Shown: positions 1-5,675, counted from the first letter of the stretch. The stretch is 6,293 bases of DNA from Candidatus Caldarchaeum sp. (GCA_025054515.1 JANWZT010000073.1:1-6293), one strand, 5' to 3'. Notes: generated from the letters alone by a model not told the origin. Program-made: numbers and translations.

Positions 1-62
1 AAAAGGCCCGCTATGGTTGTGGCGGCGAAAACGGCCAACAGGATTAGGATGTCCTCCAGCAA
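1..62 (-). CDS. N-terminal fragment of a putative membrane protein (cut by left edge)
   Basis: Reading the minus strand from a TTG at 62 to the window edge gives an open frame beginning MLEDILILLAVFAATTIAGL. This is a short acidic N-terminus followed at once by a hydrophobic helix, typical of an N-in or N-out membrane protein without a cleaved signal. A TTAAAA box (minus strand, 87-92) lies 25-30 bases upstream of this TTG, which fits a leaderless transcript. An in-frame TTG at 74, just after a TGA stop, is the alternative start and would add four residues (MDNG). The helix resembles the first segment of CPA2/Kef-type cation:proton antiporters, but 20 residues are too few to assign a family. 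It is divergent from mobB, and the facing reading frame from an ATG at 13 would run over it. Confidence is moderate because only the N-terminus is visible. Confidence 0.45.
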   Translation of the reverse strand, partial: MLEDILILLAVFAATTIAGL

Positions 63-86
63 CCCATTATCCAATCAACTGCGTTG

Positions 87-92
87 TTTTAA
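87..92 (-). promoter_or_regulatory. Possible TATA box for the left-edge minus-strand gene
   Basis: The minus strand reads TTAAAA here, in an AT-rich patch of an otherwise GC-rich 82-94 base divergent gap. Its distance to the TTG at 62 (25-30 bases) is the spacing expected if transcription starts at the start codon. An imperfect palindrome at 101-117 (AACCG paired with CGGTT) lies just upstream and could be an operator, or chance. Confidence 0.3.
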
Positions 93-126
93 CGTTTGTC
101 AACCGCCGGGGCCGGTTGTGGTTACG

Positions 127-133
127 ATTATTA
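127..133 (+). promoter_or_regulatory. Possible TATA box for mobB
   Basis: ATTATTA is the only AT-rich run between the divergent genes on the mobB side. It lies 24-30 bases before the GTG at 157, with no Shine-Dalgarno-like sequence in between. That is the geometry of a leaderless archaeal transcript and supports the GTG start. Confidence 0.35.
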
Positions 134-156
134 CGGGCCATATTCCGCAGTTATCC

Positions 157-681
157 GTGAAGCATGTTGCCGTGATGGGTTCGAAGAAATCCGGCAAAAC
201 CTTTGTCGCAGCTTATCTAGTAGAACGGTTTTCAAGGGACGGATACAGAGTTGCGGCCGTTAAACATATTCACCACGAATTTACAATCGACACGGAGGGA
301 AAAGACACTTGGAAGATGGCTCGGAGTGGTGCCGAAATAGTGGCGAGCGTATCGCCTAACGAAACCGCGGTGCTTTTGTACAATAGCCGGATATGGAGTT
401 CAAACCTGCTCCGTCTAACCGAGTTTTTGGAGCGGGAAGGCATCGAGGTGGCTGTGTACGAGGGATTTCACAACCTGCTCGGAAAATCGCCGAACGTCTA
501 CAAAATCATTACCATGAAGGAGAACTCTGACGCGGAGATGCTGAAGAGCCTTGCACCGCCTTTTCTAGCTGTGTTTCGGCGCGAGGCATCGCTGTGGCCG
601 GAAACCGGGTTGCCAGTTTTCGGGCCAGAGTTATCTGATGAATTTTATCATCACGTTAAAGAAAAGTTGGGGATGGGATGA
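157..681 (+). CDS. mobB: Molybdopterin-guanine dinucleotide biosynthesis protein B (MobB)
   Basis: P-loop GTPase-like partner of MobA in converting molybdopterin to its guanine dinucleotide form in the cytoplasm; MobB stimulates the reaction but is not always essential. The 174-residue product has a Walker A motif GSKKSGKT at residues 8-15. It also has the MobB hallmark around residues 33-52 (AAVKHIHH, then a DTEGKDTW stretch) and VYEGF near residues 100-104 at the position of the family's xxEGF/Y segment. The frame is open from an ATG at 13, but I chose the GTG at 157. It puts the first beta strand directly before the P-loop, gives the usual family length, and has a possible TATA box 24-30 bases upstream. 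The ATG at 13 would add 48 low-quality residues over the divergent gene. The stop overlaps the mobA start as ATGA, so translation is probably coupled. Confidence 0.88.
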   Translation: MKHVAVMGSKKSGKTFVAAYLVERFSRDGYRVAAVKHIHHEFTIDTEGKDTWKMARSGAEIVASVSPNETAVLLYNSRIWSSNLLRLTEFLEREGIEVAVYEGFHNLLGKSPNVYKIITMKENSDAEMLKSLAPPFLAVFRREASLWPETGLPVFGPELSDEFYHHVKEKLGMG

Positions 682-1559
682 AGATTTCGGGCGTAATTCT
701 TTCCGGCGGTGTGTCGAAGAGGTTCCAAGGTGATAAAGCCCTTGCGTTGGTCGATGGGGAGTTGATGGTGCGGCGTGTGGCGAAGGCCATGTTTTCCGCA
801 GTAGGCGATGTCTGGGTTTCGGTGAAGGATGAAAGGAGGGGCGAAATGTTGGTGAAGGCCTGCGAACCCTATGTCAAGGGGTTTGTGGTCGACCGATACG
901 TGGCCGGACCTCTCAGCGGGCTTTTGACTGCGGCGGAAAAAATCGAAGCAGACGCCTACCTCACATGTTCCAACGACGTGCCATGGATAAGGGGCGAAAG
1001 CTTGGAAAAAATCGCTACACTTTTCAAGCAACAACTGCCTTCAGCCCTTTCAGTGGTCTGGGCCGACGGTTCCGTCGAAACCCTTATACAAACCGTCCAA
1101 AGAAGCACCGTGGCCGATTACCGAAGCAACCTTCTAAAGGGAAGAGAAAGCTTGTTAAGGCCTTCCGATATTCTGCGAAGTTCCGAGAAGTTGCTGCTTG
1201 TCTACGGCGGAAACGTAACCCAAGACCCCTACGAATTTTCCAACGTCAACACATCCGAAGACCTCACACATCCGAAGCCCAGAGGCGTTTACCGAGGCCT
1301 CGTCAAAGACAACATCATCCTCAACCCCTCCCAACATTTCACCACAGCAGTTCAACATTATCTCGGTGGAAAAATTTTCGAAGCAGGGCTCGAATACTTT
1401 TCCGAATCCATCCATTTTCTCGCGCACGGAGTATTTCATCTTGCCGAACACGCGGCTTCAGATTCTGTAAAAATGTTTGAGACCGCTGGTTCAAATGAAG
1501 CTTCGTTGGTTGCAAACCGGTTCCACCGTTCTATCAGAAGTTTGATGCAGATGCGTTAA
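678..1559 (+). CDS. mobA: Molybdenum cofactor guanylyltransferase (MobA-like) with a histidine-rich C-terminal extension
   Basis: Transfers GMP from GTP to molybdopterin to make the dinucleotide cofactor. Residues 1-197 form a complete MobA-type nucleotidyltransferase. The nucleotide-binding loop is LSGGVSKRFQGDK (8-20), AGPLSGLL (76-83) follows, the metal-binding aspartate is D100 in CSNDVPW, and the closing FSNVNTSEDL (187-196) matches the family's NVNTPEEL. Bacterial MobA ends about here at near 195 residues. This protein continues to 293 with an alpha-helical region I do not recognise. That region contains all eight histidines of the protein (198, 220, 227, 246, 250, 254, 258, 283), four of them in an exact i, i+4, i+8, i+12 ladder. 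A remote HEPN-like helical domain is possible but not supported by a motif I can name. Specificity for GTP rather than CTP (MocA) is inferred from the mobB linkage. Start ATG at 678 overlaps the mobB stop by four bases. Confidence 0.88.
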   Translation: MKISGVILSGGVSKRFQGDKALALVDGELMVRRVAKAMFSAVGDVWVSVKDERRGEMLVKACEPYVKGFVVDRYVAGPLSGLLTAAEKIEADAYLTCSNDVPWIRGESLEKIATLFKQQLPSALSVVWADGSVETLIQTVQRSTVADYRSNLLKGRESLLRPSDILRSSEKLLLVYGGNVTQDPYEFSNVNTSEDLTHPKPRGVYRGLVKDNIILNPSQHFTTAVQHYLGGKIFEAGLEYFSESIHFLAHGVFHLAEHAASDSVKMFETAGSNEASLVANRFHRSIRSLMQMR

Positions 1560-1574
1560 ATTGTGGGGTATACA

Positions 1575-1579
1575 GAGGT
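1575..1579 (+). promoter_or_regulatory. Shine-Dalgarno site of aEF-1beta
   Basis: GAGGT, complementary to the archaeal 16S 3' end, lies five bases before the ATG at 1585 and fixes that ATG as the start over the in-frame TTG at 1561. A TTAAATT at 1556-1562, overlapping the mobA stop, sits 23-29 bases before the same ATG, so a separate leaderless promoter is also possible. The two signals cannot be separated by eye. Confidence 0.5.
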
Positions 1580-1584
1580 ATCGC

Positions 1585-1851
1585 ATGGCGAAAGTGTTGA
1601 TGGTTGTTCGGATTCTGCCGAAGGAATCTGACGCGAACTTAGAGGATCTGGCTAAAGCTATTGCTGCAAATCTGCCCAAGGGAATTACCATCGGCGATAA
1701 AAAGGTTGAAGACATCGGGTTCGGGCTGCAGGCGTTGGTTGTCGGGTTTGTGATGCCAGAAGTGGATGGAATAGGCGAAGCCCTTGAAGCATATCTTTCA
1801 ACGGTTGAAGAGGTCGGAGAATTCGACGTGCAGTCGGTTACCCGTGTTTAG
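1585..1851 (+). CDS. ef1b: Archaeal elongation factor 1-beta (aEF-1B, nucleotide exchange factor)
   Basis: Guanine-nucleotide exchange factor that recycles aEF-1A from its GDP to its GTP form during translation elongation. The 88-residue product has the usual archaeal length (about 90) and order. A first strand AKVLMVVRILPKESD (2-16) is followed by helix LEDLAKAIAANLP (19-31), then the conserved EDIGFGLQAL segment (42-51), a strand VVGFVMPE, and the second helix, ending in a strand QSVTRV. It lacks the N-terminal GST-like part of eukaryotic EF-1beta, as expected in Archaea. The gap to mobA is 25 bases, so it could be read through from the mob genes or from its own promoter. From memory this gene usually follows a small zinc-ribbon protein gene in Archaea; none is present here. 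Its stop overlaps the stop of the opposing DUF763 gene. Confidence 0.9.
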   Translation: MAKVLMVVRILPKESDANLEDLAKAIAANLPKGITIGDKKVEDIGFGLQALVVGFVMPEVDGIGEALEAYLSTVEEVGEFDVQSVTRV

Positions 1852-2963
1852 TGGTTAACGGGATCGAGAGATTCCGCGAAGCTCTTCAACCTCCGGAGAA
1901 CCGTTATTTTGTCGGCTTCAGCCATCCGCGAGCCGAGGACGACTTCCCTGAGGAATTCAGCCGATTTGACCATCGCCTGTTTGTTGACGTAGTATGGCCG
2001 GCCGCTTTTTGTCCCAAAGGCATAGGTGAACTTTACGGGGTCTTGCCACGAAACCCGAGACCCATAGAGGAGAACAGCGATGTAGGCGAGGCCTCTGACC
2101 GTCGCAGCCCCACATCCCGGCGTAAGCAGGAGTTCCTCGAATTTCGACACGTATTTTGCCCTTCGGATGCTATCTTCGTCAAGCCTGCGGGGAGGAAGCA
2201 GGTTTTCGGGCAACACCGTCATCGGCGGGCGGTATTCTCTGTCGAGAAAAGCCTGTTTCTTCAGTATGGCTTTGACTTGACAAAGGTCTTCGTTCAACCG
2301 GCTCGGCGGTGAATCGGAAAGCATCTCCAAAACAGCTTTCCTCGTCTCCGAAGACAACGCACTCGTCAAGTCGAGGACAACGTCAGCCGACTGGTCGCTC
2401 AAAATTTCGGTGTGAGGCTCTTCAACCCGTGCACCGATTTCGCTGGACCAGTGGTATCTTCTGGCCGTCTTTTTTTCGATGTTCATGGCTTGATTGATGA
2501 CAGCCCATCTACCGCTTTCGGAAACTACCGTTGCATGGAAATAGACGTCGTGAGAATCCTGAAGAGCGGCGTCGTCAACCGATGCCGTCAGCTTCATGAC
2601 CCGTCGAATTTCCCCCACCTCTTCGATACCGATTTCTCCCAGAACTTTAGCGGCTTCCAGCTGCGCCTTCCGCATTTCAAGGCCTTTGCCCCCGAGTATC
2701 CGGACCGGTAAATCGCTTCCGGCGAGAGCATGCTTCAAAGCCTTTAGGGTGACGGTGGTCTGGCCGCTGGTGTCGTGCTCTAACCCGAGAACACAGGCCA
2801 AGGCCGAAAGCCAAAAGGGGTCGGAAAACCGTTGAACGGCGGCGTCAGACCCGACCGCGTCAACCAACGCCCTCAAAATTTCACGGCCTAACACAACCAT
2901 CTCCGGGAAATGGGGAACAGGGCCATCGACCAGCCACAACGTCGCCGACCCAGTAAACCTCAT
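1848..2963 (-). CDS. DUF763 family protein (conserved, function unknown)
   Basis: A 371-residue cytosolic protein with no signal peptide or membrane segment. It matches the DUF763 family (COG1415) along its length. The start is MRFTGSATLWL, followed by SDPFWLSALACVLG (47-60), SGQTTVTLKALKHAL (66-80), GGKG (91-94), LQDSHDVYFHA (134-144), GRWAVINQAMN (151-161), ARRYHW (167-172) and EEPHTEI (181-187). The C-terminal half has PGCGAATVRGLAYIAVLLYG (282-301), which resembles a helix-hairpin-helix GxGxxT/V DNA-binding motif. The family has no established function that I can name; a nucleic-acid role is inference from that motif and the many basic and invariant polar residues. I chose the ATG at 2963 over the upstream TTG at 2996. 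It matches the family N-terminus, and a TTATAT box lies 25-30 bases upstream, which falls inside the longer frame. The gene is convergent with aEF-1beta and divergent from L12. Confidence 0.85.
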   Translation of the reverse strand: MRFTGSATLWLVDGPVPHFPEMVVLGREILRALVDAVGSDAAVQRFSDPFWLSALACVLGLEHDTSGQTTVTLKALKHALAGSDLPVRILGGKGLEMRKAQLEAAKVLGEIGIEEVGEIRRVMKLTASVDDAALQDSHDVYFHATVVSESGRWAVINQAMNIEKKTARRYHWSSEIGARVEEPHTEILSDQSADVVLDLTSALSSETRKAVLEMLSDSPPSRLNEDLCQVKAILKKQAFLDREYRPPMTVLPENLLPPRRLDEDSIRRAKYVSKFEELLLTPGCGAATVRGLAYIAVLLYGSRVSWQDPVKFTYAFGTKSGRPYYVNKQAMVKSAEFLREVVLGSRMAEADKITVLRRLKSFAESLDPVNH

Positions 2964-2987
2964 CCGAACAGAAACCGGAGCCAGCGG

Positions 2988-2993
2988 ATATAA
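2988..2993 (-). promoter_or_regulatory. TATA box of the DUF763 gene, leaderless spacing
   Basis: The minus strand reads TTATAT at -30 to -25 relative to the ATG at 2963. It is preceded by a purine-containing GCGAAATTG that could act as a BRE. There is no Shine-Dalgarno sequence between it and the ATG, so the transcript probably begins at or next to the start codon. Confidence 0.6.
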
Positions 2994-3001
2994 CAATTTC
3001 G

Positions 3002-3015
3002 CCTATATGTTTAAG
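3002..3015 (+). promoter_or_regulatory. TATA region of the L12 promoter
   Basis: CTATATGTTTAAG contains two overlapping TATA-like cores (TATATG and TTTAAG). A start of transcription about 25 bases downstream would fall near 3030-3040 and leave a short leader carrying the ribosome-binding site at 3045-3049. The opposing TATA box of DUF763 ends only about 10 bases away, so the two preinitiation complexes would compete. Confidence 0.5.
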
Positions 3016-3044
3016 AATCACCCCTTGAGCAGCAAACATAGAGT

Positions 3045-3049
3045 GGTGA
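3045..3049 (+). promoter_or_regulatory. Shine-Dalgarno site of L12
   Basis: GGTGA, complementary to UCACC of 16S rRNA, lies three bases before the TTG at 3053. It supports use of the rare TTG start for this highly expressed gene. Confidence 0.5.
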
Positions 3050-3052
3050 AAA

Positions 3053-3364
3053 TTGGAATACATATACGCAGCTCTTCTGCTGCACAAAGCGGGCAAAAAA
3101 GTCGACGAAGACGGACTCAAACGAGTCATCGAAGCCGCTGGAATAGCGCCGGATTTGTCCAAAATCAAGTCGCTCACGGCGGCTCTTTCGGAAATCAACA
3201 TAGACGAAGTCCTTAAACAGGCGACCACCGCACCCGTCGCAGCCGTCCCAGCTCAAACACAGGCACCGGCCCAGCCGGCTGCCGCACCCGCCGAAAAACC
3301 GAAGGAAGAGAAGAAAGAGGAAAAAGAAGAGGCGTTGACCGGTCTAAGCGCTTTGTTCGGTTGA
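3053..3364 (+). CDS. rpl12: Ribosomal stalk protein P1 (archaeal L12)
   Basis: Acidic stalk protein of the 50S subunit. Dimers bind the P0/L10 helical spine, and their flexible tails recruit translational GTPases. The 103-residue product has the canonical layout. The dimerisation domain is residues 1-58, beginning MEYIYAALLLHKAG and including DEDGLKRVIEAAGI. An Ala/Pro/Gln hinge follows (59-80), then a charged Lys/Glu run (81-93) and the conserved GTPase-binding tail ALTGLSALFG (94-103). The start is TTG, chosen because MEYIYAALLLH is the invariant family N-terminus and a Shine-Dalgarno sequence precedes it. The gene is expected downstream of L11, L1 and L10, but here its upstream neighbour is the divergent DUF763 gene, so it has its own promoter. 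The next genes on its strand are an ABC transporter and then alaS. Confidence 0.95.
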   Translation: MEYIYAALLLHKAGKKVDEDGLKRVIEAAGIAPDLSKIKSLTAALSEINIDEVLKQATTAPVAAVPAQTQAPAQPAAAPAEKPKEEKKEEKEEALTGLSALFG

Positions 3365-3373
3365 ATTCAAAAA

Positions 3374-3382
3374 TTTTTTAAC
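3374..3382 (+). promoter_or_regulatory. T-tract: possible L12 terminator and TATA box of the ABC ATPase gene
   Basis: A run of six T (3374-3379) follows five A and ends in AA, ten bases after the L12 stop. Oligo-T tracts terminate archaeal transcription without a hairpin. The same TTTTTTAA is 22-30 bases before the ATG at 3404, with no Shine-Dalgarno sequence between, which is the spacing of a leaderless promoter. One short element could therefore end one transcript and start the next. Confidence 0.45.
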
Positions 3383-3403
3383 CCTTCCAACTTTATTTGA
3401 TTG

Positions 3404-4153
3404 ATGGCCACGTACCTGGTTGAAGTCAACGATCTCTGGAAAAGCTTCGGAAAGATACGGGCGGTGAGGGGAATTTCTTTCCGGCTTGAACCGGGGCAAA
3501 TTCACGGATTGTTGGGGCCCAACGGCTCCGGCAAAACCACAACCCTCCGCTGTATCGTCGGATTGTTAAGGCCCGACCGTGGAACAGTCAAAATCGCCGG
3601 CGAAGAAATCTCCAAAACAGATTCATACAAGAGAACGGTCGGCTATCTTCCCGAAAACCCTTCTCTCCCGGAATATTTGACGGTCGAAGAGTTTTTGATT
3701 TTTTCCGCGAAGTTGAAGGGGTTGGACGCCGAGAGGGTTCGTCGCGATGTTTCCCATCTGATGGATGCTTTTGGTTTGGTGGATGTTTCAGATCGATTGA
3801 TTTACGAGTTGTCCAAAGGTGTGAGGCAGAGGGTTGCCGTGTCGGCTTCTCTTGTCGGCGAGCCGCCGATCTTGATCATGGACGAGCCTTTCAACGGCCT
3901 CGACCCCGAAGCACAGAAAACAACGAAAGACTTCATCAACATCACCGTCGAACGCGGTGGAGCAGTTTTGATTTCGACCCATCTCCTCGACTCCGCTGAA
4001 AAAATATGCAACTACGCATCAGTCATAGCGGAAGGAACGCTTTTGCAGTCATCTCCTCTCTACGAGCTAAAAAGATACAACGGAGGAAAAAGTCTCGAAG
4101 AAATATTCATCGAAATGGTTTCTCGGAGGCGGATAAGAAAAATTGATAGTTGA
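3404..4153 (+). CDS. ABC transporter ATP-binding protein (ABC-2/DrrA type)
   Basis: Cytoplasmic ATPase subunit that would drive the membrane protein encoded just downstream. The 249-residue product has one complete nucleotide-binding domain. Walker A is GPNGSGKT (38-45), the signature is LSKGVRQRV (136-144), Walker B is ILIMDEP (156-162) with catalytic E161, the D-loop is GLDP (165-168), and the switch histidine is H193 in STHLL. At the Q-loop position the sequence is GYLPENP, with Glu84 where Gln is usual; this variant, like LSKGV for LSGGQ, is common in the ABC-2 subfamily. A 40-residue tail follows the H-loop, ending in a basic stretch RRRIRK. The start is the ATG at 3404, with the in-frame TTG at 3401 as alternative. 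The gene overlaps the permease by 11 bases, so the two are surely co-translated. The substrate cannot be told from sequence. Confidence 0.9.
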   Translation: MATYLVEVNDLWKSFGKIRAVRGISFRLEPGQIHGLLGPNGSGKTTTLRCIVGLLRPDRGTVKIAGEEISKTDSYKRTVGYLPENPSLPEYLTVEEFLIFSAKLKGLDAERVRRDVSHLMDAFGLVDVSDRLIYELSKGVRQRVAVSASLVGEPPILIMDEPFNGLDPEAQKTTKDFINITVERGGAVLISTHLLDSAEKICNYASVIAEGTLLQSSPLYELKRYNGGKSLEEIFIEMVSRRRIRKIDS

Positions 4154-5657
4154 AATTTTCCGCGTCAAGGTGAAGCATTATGTCGGCGCTTCTGGAAAGA
4201 CGTTTTTCGGCAAGCTTTCGCCGGTGTTGTTCTACTTCCTCTGGCTTTTCGTCGTCGGGTTTGTTTCGATTGCTCTCCGCTTTTACGGGATCGCCGTCGG
4301 CGCTTTGCTCGATGATTTCGTCACAGCTTTGAGGCCCTTGACTGTTTCCAGCATCCTCGCCGTCGGAATTTTCCTCGGGATGAAAGGCGGCATAACCGCC
4401 ATCAACTATGAAGTGGAATATATTTTCACGTCGACGGTCAAGCCGAGGACTTTTCTTCTGTCGGATTTTCTCTTCCAGTTCATCTTCCTCAACCTGTTTG
4501 CGATGCCAGCTTCAGCCGTGATGGTGACGCTTCTGACCTATCCAAGACACGTGGCCAACCTCGTCCAAATGCTACCCCTGCTCGAGGCCAGTATCGTTTC
4601 AGCCATTCTGTTGGGCCATATCCTCGGGATGGCGAGAAACTGGCTCGATAGGAAATACGTGATGGCGGTGGGTTGGGCGTTGATAGCTTCGGTTCTCCTT
4701 CCTCTTTTGGACATGTTCCTTGGATGGTTTCCCGGGTTGAAGCAGGCAAGCCTTCCGGCAAACCTCGTGCTCGGCCTTCTAGGCGGTGGATGGAATTCAG
4801 CCGCGGGAGCCGTGTTCATCGCTTTTCTCGCGACGGCGTATGCTCTGATGGCTGGCAAAATCCGGTACATGGGCCTCGCTCCCGTCCTCACTCATGTTCT
4901 CACCGAGCCTCCCAAGAAAATCTTCAACGTAATCAAAACACCGAAAAGCCTATCCCGACTTTTCGGAATCGGAGCCGACGACGGCCCCCTGGTCCTAACG
5001 CTTAAGATACACATGACACGGTTCGTGAGGGACGGAAGCCTCTGGATAACAGCTTTCGTCCTTCTCCTCCTAGTATACGTAAACTCATTCCTCCCCCAAG
5101 CCCTCGCCGTCACGGCGACAATCGAAGCATCATACATCACGATCATAACCCTGTACACGCCGTTAATTCCCGCCCTACTGTCCATCAACTGGGTTCTTTC
5201 AGAAAGAAACAACATCTGGCTGTATCAGCTATCCGTTCACAAAATCAAAACCTACGTGATCTCTCTTCTGACGGCCTACGTCATAGTCTCATTAGTTTTC
5301 TCAGCGGGTCTGTTAACAGCGGTACATCTATTCAGTGGGCCAGTCCCCATCGTTTACCTCGATTTCCTGCTTCTAACCTCTTCATCGGTCTTCGGCTCCT
5401 TCTTCGCCCTCTTGATGTCTACTTCTGTCAAGAAAATGCCGTCACCTTTTTCCATGACCTCCGTTTTTCTGGTCGTCGTTCCGCTACTGGGCTCGCAGAT
5501 CCTCTCCCTCCCCGTGTTGGTTGCAAGACTTTTTGAACCCGTTGTCAAAAACCCGCCGACGATGCTTCCGCCGTTTCTAATGGCATATGTGCTGTGTCTT
5601 TCTATGGCGGTCTACTACGTCTCCATCCGGAATTCGAGAAACGTTTCGCCACACTAA
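4143..5657 (+). CDS. ABC-2 type membrane permease, 12 predicted helices
   Basis: Integral membrane partner of the ATPase upstream. The 504-residue protein shows about twelve hydrophobic segments in two sets of six. The first set is near residues 27-47, 66-86, 107-131, 145-164, 172-194 and 219-237. A polar, lysine-rich loop of about 60 residues separates it from the second set near 300-317, 330-350, 370-394, 404-427, 438-460 and 476-494. This is the layout of two ABC-2 half-permeases fused, so one polypeptide with two ATPase copies could make a full transporter. The N-terminal VEIFRVKVKHYVG resembles the amphipathic coupling helix before helix 1 in such permeases. The start is a TTG inside the ATPase reading frame; a GGAGG at 4125-4129 is 13 bases upstream, longer than usual, so translation is probably coupled. 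Exporter function is inferred from family; the substrate is unknown. Confidence 0.8.
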   Translation: MIVEIFRVKVKHYVGASGKTFFGKLSPVLFYFLWLFVVGFVSIALRFYGIAVGALLDDFVTALRPLTVSSILAVGIFLGMKGGITAINYEVEYIFTSTVKPRTFLLSDFLFQFIFLNLFAMPASAVMVTLLTYPRHVANLVQMLPLLEASIVSAILLGHILGMARNWLDRKYVMAVGWALIASVLLPLLDMFLGWFPGLKQASLPANLVLGLLGGGWNSAAGAVFIAFLATAYALMAGKIRYMGLAPVLTHVLTEPPKKIFNVIKTPKSLSRLFGIGADDGPLVLTLKIHMTRFVRDGSLWITAFVLLLLVYVNSFLPQALAVTATIEASYITIITLYTPLIPALLSINWVLSERNNIWLYQLSVHKIKTYVISLLTAYVIVSLVFSAGLLTAVHLFSGPVPIVYLDFLLLTSSSVFGSFFALLMSTSVKKMPSPFSMTSVFLVVVPLLGSQILSLPVLVARLFEPVVKNPPTMLPPFLMAYVLCLSMAVYYVSIRNSRNVSPH

Positions 5658-5660
5658 TGG

Positions 5661-5672
5661 TTTATATTTAAA
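5661..5672 (+). promoter_or_regulatory. TATA box of alaS
   Basis: TTTATATTTAAA is the strongest TATA-like element in the window, three bases after the permease stop. Initiation about 25 bases downstream, near 5690, would give a leader of roughly 15-20 bases before the ATG at 5708. This separates alaS from the ABC genes transcriptionally. Confidence 0.6.
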
Positions 5673-5675
5673 CAT

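Noticed and set aside
13..156. N-terminal extension of MobB from the ATG at 13
   Set aside because: The extra 48 residues look like non-coding translation, precede the family's usual first strand and P-loop, and overlap a better minus-strand reading frame.
965..1480. 171-residue plus-strand frame inside mobA
   Set aside because: It is an arginine-rich shadow of mobA in another frame; mobA is continuous here through its NVNTSEDL motif and C-terminal helices.
2964..2996. N-terminal extension of the DUF763 protein from the TTG at 2996
   Set aside because: The added 11 residues are not part of the family N-terminus, and their codons contain the TTATAT box that best explains transcription of the gene.
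2881..3256. Two minus-strand frames across the L12 gene
   Set aside because: Both are antisense shadows of L12, whose protein is unmistakable.
3281..3334. Low-complexity Ala/Pro and Lys/Glu stretch as a repeat element
   Set aside because: It is the normal hinge and charged linker of archaeal L12, not a DNA repeat.
3652..3656. Glu in place of Gln in the ATPase Q-loop as a sign of inactivity
   Set aside because: The LPE variant is common in ABC-2/DrrA-type ATPases, and Walker A, Walker B, the signature and the switch histidine are all intact.
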